Assembly: GCA_029961685.1 (NCBI GenBank)
Contig: JARWKL010000008.1
Span: 15,533,981-15,597,980 of the forward strand
Length of the DNA stretch: 64,000 nucleotides
DNA from: Aristolochia californica
Lineage: Eukaryota > Streptophyta > Magnoliopsida > Piperales > Aristolochiaceae
Direction of reading: 5' to 3'
Of this stretch, positions 14,901 through 23,973 are shown piece by piece. How positions within the stretch are numbered: position 1 is the stretch's first letter; each line of letters opens with the position of its first letter. The position numbers and the translations under genes were made by a program. The notes beneath the pieces are model-generated. The model was not told where the DNA came from and did not search any database. It worked only from the letters and a program-made list of their open reading frames with translations.

Positions 14901-17900
14901 TTAGGTCAGCTTTTTGTAAATGTGCAAAAGAATGGCTAGTTTGACTCAAGTAAATATCCCACCGCACGTTCACTTGAAAATTTAATGTTATACTCTTTAA
15001 AGGTTTGGATCCATAGGTCATTCACATCTTTACCATATGTCAAACATGCATATCCATTTTTTTAAAACATGTGTAAAAAAATTTCTTTCTTATAAATTCA
15101 AATCTATTAGGGTTGAACTAGTGGAATTTTCCAAACTTGGATAACAAAACTTTTGTGTTCATTTGTGGTGTGTGAATAAATTTTCATTACTTTCATTTGT
15201 TTATTTCTTTAAATTCATTCCATTCATAAACACTAAAATTTTCATTTTGTTGAGATCTATTTTCCTTTTATCTCTTTTATTTGTTTACGTGATGAAGGGA
15301 AAGTAAAAACTCACTTTTTGATTTAAGAAAAAAATGTACATTTAAAAAGGAAATGCACAATGCACAAATGCAGAGACAGATAATTCCAAAAAGTGTCTAT
15401 AATTTTTTAGGATTGTAAACAATTTTTAGTTTTTATATATCAGGTTCTGCAATCGTTGGGAAAAGAGGGAGGCGGAGGATTTTTAACTGAGTGTTGACTC
15501 CCACTCCATAAGTCATTCCTTACAAAAAAATAGCCAGTTACGCATGATGAATCACTTTACAATCATCTATGATCGATAGGTCAGCTTTTGGTAAATGGGC
15601 AAAATAATGGATTGTTTGACTTGGATAAATATCCCACCGCACATTCACTTGAGAGTTTAATGTTATTCACTTTAATAGGTTTGGTTCCATAAGTCATTTG
15701 GATCTTTAACATGTTTCAAGCATGCCTATCCATTTTTTAAAACATGTGTAGAAAAATCTCTTTCTTATAAAATTCCGAGCTATTAGGATGGTACGAGTGG
15801 AATTTCCAAAACTTGGATAACCAAACTTCTGTGTTCATTTGTGGTGTATGAAAAGATTTTTTTTTTTCTTACATTTGTTTATTACTTTATATTCTCTCCA
15901 TACATAAACCCTAAAATTTTCATTTTGTTGTGATCTTTTTGCCTTTTATCTCTTTATTTATTTAGGAGATGAAAGAAAAGTGAAAACTCAAGTGTTTTAT
16001 TTAAGAAAAAAGTATACACCTAAAATGGAAATGCACAATGTACAAATGTAGAGAGAGATATGTCCAAAAAGAGTTTATAATTTTTAGGGATTGCCAACTT
16101 TTTTTAGTTTTTAAATATCAGGTTCTACTGTCGTCGGGAAGAGGTGAAGGCGGGAGATTTTTAACTGAGTGTTGATAAGTCATTCTATACAAAAATATAG
16201 CCTGTTATGCATGATAAATCATTTTACAATCACCTATGATCGTTAGGTCAACTTTTTGTAAATGGGCAAAATAATGGCTTGTTTGACTCGGGTAAATATC
16301 CCACCTCACATTCAATTGAGAATTTAATGTTATTCTCTTTAAAAGGATTGGATTCGTAGCTCATTTGCATCTTTAACTTGTTTCAAGCATGCATATCCAT
16401 TTTTTAAAACATGTGTAGAAAAATCTCTTTCTTATAAAATTCCGAGCTAGTGGAATTTCCCAAACTTGGATTACAAAACTTTTGTGTTTATTTGTGGTGT
16501 GTGAATAAATTTTCTTTACTTACATTTTTTTATTGCTTTAAATTCTTTCCAAACATAAAGTCTAAAATTTTCATTTTTGTTGTGATCTATTTGCCTTTTA
16601 TCTCTTTTTTTTGTCTACGAGATGAAGGGAAAGTAAAAACTCAAGTTTTGATTTAAGAAAAAAGTATACATCTCAAATGGACAACCACAATGCACAAATG
16701 TAGAGAGAGATCATTCATAAAAATGTCAGTAACTTTGTAGGGATTTTAAACTCTTTTTAGTTTTTATATATCAAGTTCGACAATGGTTGGGAAAAGGGGG
16801 AGGTGGGGGATTTTTCACTGAGTGTTGACTCCCAATCCATAAGTCATTCCTTACAAAAATATAGCCCGTTAGGCAAGATAAATCACTTTACAATCATCTA
16901 TGATCGTTAAGTTAGTTTTTTGTAAATGGGCAAAATAATATCTTGTTTGGCTTGGGTAAATATCCCACCGCACGTTCACTTGAGAATCTAATGTTATTCT
17001 CTTTAAATGGTTTGGATCCTTTGGTCATTTGAATCTTTAACATGTTTCAAGCATGCTTATCCATTTTTTAAAACATGTGTACACAAATCTCTTTCTTATA
17101 AAATTCTGAGCTATTAGGGTTGAACCAGTGGAATTTCCCAAACTTGGATGACAAAAATTTAATGTTCACTTGTGGTGTGTGAATAAATTTTCTTTACTTA
17201 CATTTGTTTATTTCTTTAAATTATTTCCATACAAAAACTTTAAAATTTTCATTTTCTTGTGATCTATTTTCCTTTCCTCTTTTTTTTTTTTGTTTACGAG
17301 ATGAAGGGAAAGTGAAAACTCAAATTTTGATTTAAGAAAAAAGTATACATCTAAAGTGGAAATGCACAATGCACAAATGTAGAAAGAGATAATTCCAAAA
17401 TGTGTCTGTATTTTTAAGAGATTGTAAACTCTTTTTAGTTTTCATATATCAGATTCTGCAATCGTTGGGAAAAGGGGGATGCGGGGGATTTTTAACTGAG
17501 TGTTGACTCCCAATCCATAATTCATTATTCCTTACAAAAATATAGCCCGTTACGCATGATAAATCACTTTACAATCATCTATGATCATTAGGTCTGCTTT
17601 TTGTAAATGGACAAAATAATGGCTTGATTGACTCAGGTAAATATCCCACCGCACGTTCACTTGAGAATTTAATGTTATTCTCTTTAAAAGGTTTGGATCC
17701 ATAGGTCATTTGCATCTTAAACTTGTTTCAAGCATGCATATCCATTTTTTTAAACATGTGTAGAAAAATCTATTTCTCATAAAATTCCAAGCTATTAGAG
17801 TTGAACTAGTGGAATTTTCCCAACTTGGAAAACAAAACTTTTGTGTTCATTTGTGCTGCGAGAATTAATTTTATATACTTACATTTGTTTATTGCATTAA

Positions 17901-19427
17901 ATTCTATCCAAAAATAAACTCTAAAATTTTCATTTTGTTGTGATCTATTTGCCTTTTATCTCTTTTTTTGTTTTCGAGATGAAAGGAAAGTGAAAACTCA
18001 AGTTTCTATTTAATAAAAAAGTATACATCTAAAATGGAAATGCACAATGCAGAAATATAGAGAGAGATAATTCCAAAAAATGTCTGTAATTTTTAAGGAT
18101 TGTAAACTCTTTTTAGTTTTTAAATATCAGGTTCTGCAATCGTCGGAAAAAGGGGGAGGCTGGGGATTTTTAACTCAGTGTTGACTACCAATCCATAAGT
18201 AATTCCTTACAAAAAAATAACCCATTACGCATGATAACTCACTTTACAATCATCTATGATCTTTAGGTCAGCTTTTTCTAAATGGGCAAAATAATGGCTT
18301 CTTTGACTCGGGTAAATTTCCCATCGTACGTTCACTTGAGAATTTAATTTTATTCTCTTTCAAAAGTTTGGATCCATAGGTCATTTGCATCTTTAAAATG
18401 TTTCAAGCATGCATATCCATTTCTTAAAACATGTGTGGAAAAATCTCTTTCTTATAAAATTTCGTGCAATTTGAGTTGAACTAGTGGAATTTCCCAAACT
18501 TTGTTAACAAAACTTTTGTGTTCATTTGTGATGTGTGAATAAATTTTATTTACATACATTTGTTCATTGCTTTAAATTCTTTCCATACATAAACTCAAAA
18601 CAATTTCATTTTGTTGTGCTATATTTGCCTTTTAACTCTTTTTTTTGTTTGCGAGATGAAGGGAAAGTGAAAACTCAAGTTTTGATTTAAGAAAAAAGTA
18701 TACATCTAAAATGGAAATGCACATTGCACACATGTAATGTAGAGAGAAAAAATTCCAAAAAGTGTTTTTAATTTTAAGGGATTGTAAACTCTTTTTAGTT
18801 TTTATATATCAGGTTCTGTAATCTTTGGGGAAAAGGGGGAGGTGAAGGATTTTTAACTGAGTGTTGACTCCCAATCCAGGAGTCATTCATTACAAAAATA
18901 TAGCCCGTTACGCATGATAAATCATTTTACAATCATATATGATCGTTAGGTCAGCTTTAGGTAAATGGGTAAAATAATGGCTTGTTTGCCTCGGGTAAAT
19001 ATCCCATTGCACGTTGACTAGAGAATTTAACATTATTCTCTTTAAAAGGTTTGGATCCATATGTCATTTGCATCTTTAACATGTTTCAAGCATGCATATC
19101 CATTTTTTAAAACATATGTAGAAAAATCTCTTTCTTATAAAATTCCGAGCTATTAGGGTTGAACTATTGGAATTTCCCAAAAATTGGATAACAAAAATTT
19201 TGTGTTCATGTGTGGTGTGTCAATAAATTTTCTTTACCTACATTTGTTTATTCCTTTAAATTCTTTCCATACATAAACCCTAAAATTTTCATTTTGTTGT
19301 GATCTATTTGCCTTTTATCTCTTTTTTTGTTTACGAGATGAAGGGGAAGTGAAAACTCAAGTTCTGATTTAAGAAAAAAGTCTGCTAGAGACTCGTTTTG
19401 TTGTTCCCCCCGTAACCCCCCTAAAAA

Positions 19428-19440
19428 TGGTATCAGAGCT
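19428..19440 (+). promoter_or_regulatory. Primer-binding site, initiator tRNA-Met type
   Basis: TGGTATCAGAGCT is complementary to the 3' end of plant initiator tRNA-Met, the minus-strand primer of caulimovirids (and also of many Ty1/copia elements). It lies 48 bp inside the left boundary and is followed by the first ORF. The downstream bases (gagtagtaga) no longer match the tRNA. Confidence 0.85.
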
Positions 19441-19506
19441 GAGTAGTAGACTTGGTTTAATATGTGTCGAAGAAGTCAAAGCTTAACTTTGATTCTTTCT
19501 GTTTAG

Positions 19507-20148
19507 GAATACGTACTCCCAAAACAGTTACGACCCATACCGGTCACATCCCATGTAACATTTGTAAGGAACAAATGTACTAATGAACCAAAGACCCCAA
19601 CTAGTAGGTTAGAAGGAACTCAAGGTCCTTCTTACTACACTGTGTTGAAAACTGGACACACAAATGTTTGTCCAACAATAGGCTATCCACATGGATGGCA
19701 TGACAAGAATAATCCAATATTAAATAATATAATGGATTTAGTTGGTGATATGCATCACAGCTTCTTTATGAAAAGATGCTGGGAAAAATACACCCCAGAA
19801 AGCGTTGCTTTCCTATGCTTAGGAATAGAGAGTGACGTTAATGAACAGGTACAGAAACTCAAGAGAAGAATTAATGCCCATCTTGAGGTACTTAAAACAG
19901 GAAATACTGAAGAAACAATACGTTTTCTTACAGATCTACAAAGCTATGTGGATCAAGGAATAAATCCTTCTAGGATCTTAGAACCTATCCGAGAAGCAAA
20001 AATAAAAATGGTTAACAACAAACCATGTAAAAAGGAGTTACAAGAAGTAATTTGCAAAATATCTTCTGTAAAAACTCATCAAAGAACAAATAGAGATCGT
20101 CTTATACGAGACATCTGCGCCTTAACTCAAAATGAGGAATTGAGATAA
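19507..20148 (+). pseudogene. ORF1 of the pararetrovirus, unknown function, no early ATG
   Basis: The frame is open for 213 codons from just after a TAG at 19,504 to the TGA-type stop of its last codon at 20,148. There is no in-frame ATG until 19,732, which would give a 138-residue protein. Readable, protein-like sequence (for example TQGPSYYTV) lies upstream of that ATG, so translation may start at a non-ATG codon or the frame may be entered by splicing: a pyrimidine-rich tract ending in tttag sits exactly before the open frame. The product is hydrophilic and lysine-rich toward the C-terminus with helix-forming stretches; I see no known domain. Its place between primer-binding site and movement protein matches ORF VII of caulimoviruses or ORF1 of badna/tungroviruses, but I cannot assign homology. 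No internal stop is present. Confidence 0.55.
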
Positions 20149-20257
20149 CTAGTTATACAACACATCTCTCCTTTCATCACCTTGTATCAATTGGAACGAT
20201 TGATTGAAATCCTGTTCCAAAAATTAGAAGAAACCTCAACTCATCTAAAATTCCTAA

Positions 20258-21214
20258 ATGTCTGAACAAATAGGAATAGAATGTACTTCTCTCCAAAACA
20301 ATGTTCATATACATCATGAAACACAGGGAGAATACGATGAACATCCTAATCTAATGCAGGATGGACAAAAGTGGACAATAAGTATCCCTCGGATAACTGA
20401 AGTCTACAACAAAGATTGGACTGAATTCTAAAAGAAATCCTTCGTCTTCCAGAAGGAACTATCTGTAGAAATACAGGATACCAACTCAGGTACTTTCTGC
20501 TACAGATTATTAAGTGAATCTGACTTAGTGAAGCTAAAAAGATTCAAATATGTCCATTATGGACTAGTTCGTATAGGATTAGGCCCCTTAATACGAATCA
20601 ATCAGAATTTACCCTTCATAGCAGCTATAGTAGATAACTCTATGAAGAATAATTTTGAAAAAGCCCTACTTGGAGGAGTTAGAGCAAACTTAGGATTAGG
20701 CCCAGTATCCTTTACAACATGGCTCAATCTACAAATAGATTTAGAAGACAAGCACATCCAAGATACCTTGTCCCTAAAAATCTATACAGACAACTGGTCG
20801 AAAAATGGAATTCAACCAGGAAGAAGAATTATGCGCATACTTGTATGCATAGTAGCCCAAGGAATCAACACTGGAAAGGTTCCAGTTAAAGATTCAAAGA
20901 AACTCACAGAATTAGCCAAAAACATTGGTTATTCTAAAAACTTGACTATAGAAGAACTTGACCCTAGAGAGTTAACATGGCCAATAGAATGAGTAGTCCA
21001 ACCTTTGGCACCCAGACACTTTCCCCTCTCTCGAAAAACCATAAAAGAGATAGAAGGAAAACTAGTGATGACAAACACTAGATCTAGCTTTTCCATCGAA
21101 TAGGACAGACCCTCTACCTCAACAAGTAGAGCCTCAAACAGTTCCCGTTTTGAAGGAATAGGAAATCCAAGGCCCAATGCTTATGTTCCTCTTCACATAG
21201 ATGATGTCACATAA
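20258..21214 (+). pseudogene. Movement protein (30K superfamily), broken
   Basis: The frame starts at ATG 20,258 and would run 318 codons, about the size of caulimovirid movement proteins, which form or modify plasmodesmata for cell-to-cell spread. The core around residues 105-200 has the 30K pattern: a hydrophobic strand, the aspartate in IVDNSM (about residue 126), ALLGG, then GLGPVSFTTW and alternating strand-like segments. It is broken by TAA at 20,429 (codon 58), TGA at 20,990 (codon 245) and TAG at 21,101 (codon 282). The final TAA at 21,212 overlaps the start of the next frame. The longest surviving open piece is 20,432-20,989. Assignment rests on motif pattern and gene order rather than a database match. 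Confidence 0.72.
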
Positions 21215-21620
21215 CCCATACAAAGCCTTAGGTCCACCTATAGGAAATAGTGACATCGTCATCAATTCCAATCAAACCTGAGAGTCTTTTGGTAAGACCC
21301 TTAATAGGTTAGAAAAAATTGTTGAAAACCTTCAACAGAAAATAGATTTCCTCTACGATGAACATAAACATAGAGAACTAATAAAGTGACAAAACATCCT
21401 AGAAAATATTCTAGAAAAGATTGACCATGGAAATAGTCCTGTTTTCTTCAAAGAGTTAACAGAACTTAAACTAAGTTTAGATAATCTAAAAAAAGATAAA
21501 ATGCAAGAACTTTTAACAGAAGTCTTAGCATTAAAAGAACATCTAGGTTCAAAAGAACGCCTAGGTTCTCCCGGTCCATCGAGGTATAAAACACCTTTTA
21601 CACCTTGGACACCAGAATGA
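21201..21620 (+). pseudogene. Coiled-coil protein in virion-associated-protein position, broken
   Basis: The frame begins with two adjacent ATGs (21,201 and 21,204) overlapping the end of the movement protein frame and stops at TGA 21,618, about 139 codons. Residues about 30-60 and 65-115 are rich in Leu/Ile at heptad spacing (for example LNRLEKIVENLQQKIDFL), so a coiled coil is likely. The C-terminus is proline- and aromatic-rich (RYKTPFTPWTP). Coiled coil plus a short Pro-rich or basic tail, placed between movement protein and capsid, is the plan of caulimovirus ORF III and badnavirus P2 proteins, which bind the capsid; that homology is inferred. TGA stops at 21,279 and 21,387 break the frame. 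The final TGA overlaps the ATG of the next ORF as ATGA. Confidence 0.6.
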
Positions 21621-21826
21621 TCTATAAAAAGAAATTTTTAGATCGTATAAAATTAAAAAGAGAAATCGTTGACCTCGCTTTACTCCAAAGAAATACTCTT
21701 CAGCCAGAAGGTAATACAATCCCAACAATGGTATGGTATTACTATTTTTGGGAAAGATATTCTGATCGCATCTACAACCTTAGATGCAAGATGAAGAAAA
21801 GAAAGATAAACCTTTTAGCTTTGTAA
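21617..21826 (+). CDS. Small ORF A (69 aa), intact, resembles the next ORF
   Basis: The ATG overlaps the preceding stop (ATGA), an arrangement typical of caulimovirid reinitiation. The product is basic, begins MIYKKKFLDRIKLKREI and ends in a Lys/Arg-rich stretch finishing LLAL. It has a Tyr/Trp-rich middle (WYYYFWERY). No known domain is recognised. It shares length, start, the FLD/LLD..L.R opening, TL.P, a central W followed by R, and the L-A-L end with the neighbouring small ORF B, so the two look like a tandem duplication. The frame has no stop although larger genes around it are broken; short length makes that unremarkable. Expression in the present integrated state is doubtful. Confidence 0.5.
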   Translation: MIYKKKFLDRIKLKREIVDLALLQRNTLQPEGNTIPTMVWYYYFWERYSDRIYNLRCKMKKRKINLLAL

Positions 21827-21827
21827 A

Positions 21828-22043
21828 ATGATCTGTAGAGCAAGACTACTAGATCAACTTCGTCTGGTACGGTCAATGCAAGCCCAAAATTGGCAAGCCA
21901 AAGAAACTCTCACACCAGTAAATGAAACCGATATAGCTTATCAAGCATATCTGAATGAATGGTGGAGATTAACCCGTAGAGAAGTTCTACTACGGTATCT
22001 GATCAAAAAGGTTCAACGGAAGCTTCAAGAATTAGCTCTATGA
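21828..22043 (+). CDS. Small ORF B (71 aa), intact, paralogue of ORF A
   Basis: It starts one base after the TAA of ORF A and ends 17 bp before the capsid frame, so it belongs to the same polycistronic transcript. It begins MICRARLLDQLRLVRSM and ends KLQELAL; the middle has AYLNEWWRLTRRE. It is basic and predicted mainly helical by eye. Its similarity to ORF A covers the whole length at low identity, strongest at the two ends. Caulimoviruses and soymoviruses have one or two small genes in this interval, so these may be a duplicated accessory gene; no function can be assigned from sequence. Confidence 0.5.
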   Translation: MICRARLLDQLRLVRSMQAQNWQAKETLTPVNETDIAYQAYLNEWWRLTRREVLLRYLIKKVQRKLQELAL

Positions 22044-22060
22044 CATAGTTTTTCTATTTA

Positions 22061-23795
22061 ATGGATATGGAAGCCCCATTACCATTAGGCCTTCTTGACA
22101 TCACCGGATGGCTTAAAAACCTAGTGTACCTTGCAACACCTTGCATAACACCTAGAAGAAAAAAGGATCCAGCACCACTTGCTTTTAGGATCGCTTCAAA
22201 AGCATCATCCTCCACCGATGATGAAGTTTACGCAAAATATAATACCTTCGGTCACCAACCGATTTATTATGTTCAAGAGGAAAAACCTTCCTCTAGTAAA
22301 CAACAAGAGCAACACGACAGTGAACCAGAAGCCATGGAACCTGATGAAGTTGCAGAAGAAAATACCAGGAAAATAGACTACTTTGCTAAAGACAAAAAGG
22401 CAGATGATCTTGGTAAAAGATTTCGAATGCTTCATGGTAGCGACCATTTTGAAGCAGAAACTTCAAGGGTACGAGACACCCACATGGAAGATAGCTTTCA
22501 AGATAACTTCCGAAATCGTACTGCGGTTCACCCACAAGAACGAGAAAGTTTCTCCCACTCCAAAATATCCCTGGGAGGACAAAGGTATGTGACAAAATAC
22601 ACAAATGTTGATCCTTCAAATGCTACTAAGGAACACCAAACCATAGATAGCATAAACCCTTTTGGATTTTACCTCAACTTGGATTGCCCCAAGGATGGAG
22701 AAAATGTCCTTAAAGATTGGGAAAGAAGCATGAGCAATGCTGCAAATATGCATGAATCTTGGAACCAAGAATCAGCATTTAATTTCTTTACCCATGCTTT
22801 ACAGGGTAATGTAGCTCATTGGTGGGACAACCTTCCCAAAGACCAAAAATGAGCTAATACCTCAATATTGATAGCCAATATCTTGAAAGGATTAGTGGCT
22901 AAGATATCAAAGGAATTTCTAGGAATACATCCAACCCTAGAAGCCTATAATGAGAGTACTAAACAAAGAACACGTTTAGAAACTCTTTAGAAATTAAACA
23001 AGTTACAAATCTGTAACATTTGTTTTTATGAGAAGTATTACTGTGAGTTTGCAAGTTACTTCTATAAACTGCAAAAAGAAAACCAGAAACCTTATCTATC
23101 TATCTTTTATTCAAAATTTCCAGAACCTTTTGCACATGTAGCTGAAAAAGACTACATTATAAAATTTTGACAAAACAATCCAGAACATGGTACTTTAACC
23201 ATGGATAATTTCCTAAACATTGATACTTTAGGAAGAAGATATCGATTTGTACAAGACATGTTGGCAAATCTTTGTGAAGCCCAAAAACTACAAAAGAAAA
23301 GTAGTAAGGCAAATAAACAAACATTATGTTGTTCAAACCAGAACAAAAATGTAGGAGCTTATGGTTGTAAAACCACCTCCCATAAGCAATGAAAATATCC
23401 TAAGAAATATCAATAGAAAAAATTTCGGATACAAAAAAAGTTCTACAACCAGGTATACTTCTAAAAAGAAATACTTTAAGAAAAGAACAAATTCTGGCCC
23501 TCCCACATCCAGTCAAGGGTCAAATGCATACTGCCCCAAGGGGAAAACCCTAAGCAAATGCAAATGCTGGATATGCCAGAAAGAAGGACATTTTGCAAAA
23601 GATTGTCCAAATGATAAACAACAATGGCGGTACAGTACTTACATGTTACTAGCCGAAGAAAAAGGATTGGAAATCATCCATTATGATGACATCCAGTCAA
23701 GAGATGAGGTCTATGAACTTCATCTAGAAACTGAGTCTTCCTCCTCAAAAAACTCAGAAAATATGAGTGACTCTTCAGGCACAACCTTTGCCTAA
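22061..23795 (+). pseudogene. Capsid protein with CCHC zinc knuckle, broken
   Basis: The frame starts at ATG 22,061 and ends at TAA 23,793, about 577 codon equivalents. The N-terminal third is acidic and Ser/Glu-rich. The central part holds a conserved-looking core with FTHALQGNVAHWWDNLP near codon 255. The C-terminal part has a Lys/Arg cluster, the knuckle CWICQKEGHFAKDC, then a Ser/Glu-rich acidic tail. An acidic N-terminus, basic region, CCHC and acidic C-terminus is the caulimovirid capsid plan; the protein packages the viral genome. Breaks are TGA at 22,850, TAG at 22,988 and TGA at 23,168, followed by a frameshift somewhere in 23,355-23,389. The first frame ends at TGA 23,390; the second carries the zinc knuckle. 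A retrotransposon gag also has CCHC, but the neighbours favour a virus. Confidence 0.78.
23565..23606 (+). other. CCHC zinc knuckle coding segment
   Basis: It encodes C-X2-C-X4-H-X4-C (CWICQKEGHFAKDC) with all four zinc ligands preserved. It lies in the frame downstream of the capsid frameshift, between a Lys/Arg-rich segment and an acidic tail. Confidence 0.9.
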
Positions 23796-23973
23796 TATTC
23801 GGTTATGCTTTGGCCTTCCCGATATACCAATGGCAGCCAGTGTGGTGATTTATATCCCACTATTGTCATAAACTTTCTCTGCTACTGCATCCTGCATTTA
23901 TAGAGAACTTTATAATTAACCTGATACTCTTACCACTCGAAGAATTTTCTTTCTTGTGTTATAGACAGGTAAA
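23796..23973 (+). promoter_or_regulatory. Short intergenic region where the polymerase gene should be; acceptor-like site
   Basis: Only 178 bp separate the capsid stop from the next ATG, whereas caulimovirids normally have about 2 kb of protease-reverse transcriptase-RNase H here. No remnant of that gene is visible. The last 35 bp are pyrimidine-rich and end in ttatagacag, then gtaaaatgg at the ATG, which resembles a plant 3' splice site. An AT-rich tttatagag near 23,899 could alternatively be a TATA element for a separate transcript, as in the CaMV 19S unit. Confidence 0.5.

Larger units (their letters stand above)
1..19380 (+). repeat. Satellite block A: ~672 bp monomers in an ~11.96 kb higher-order repeat
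   Basis: About 29 head-to-tail copies of an AT-rich monomer. The phase marker gatgaagggaaagtg recurs at 638, 1312, 1981, 2657, 3331, 4002 and 4677, giving spacings of 669-676 bp. Diagnostic variants in 1-7,370 recur about 11,955 bp downstream. Examples are the variant gaattcacaaatg box (about 705 and 12,660), the rare ttcgacaatggttggg (about 4,832 and 16,778), the duplicated aattcattatt (about 5,571 and 17,518) and agctttaggtaaatggg (about 6,996 and 18,955). Block A therefore holds one full unit of about 18 monomers and the first 7.4 kb of a second, which the viral insertion interrupts. Short open frames here are chance products of the repeat; some recur at the repeat interval. I see no gene. 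Confidence 0.95.

Noticed and set aside
22205..22619. Open frames on the minus strand and in other frames across the capsid gene
   Set aside because: Shadows of the capsid frame; the forward frame has the zinc knuckle, basic region and acidic ends expected of a capsid.
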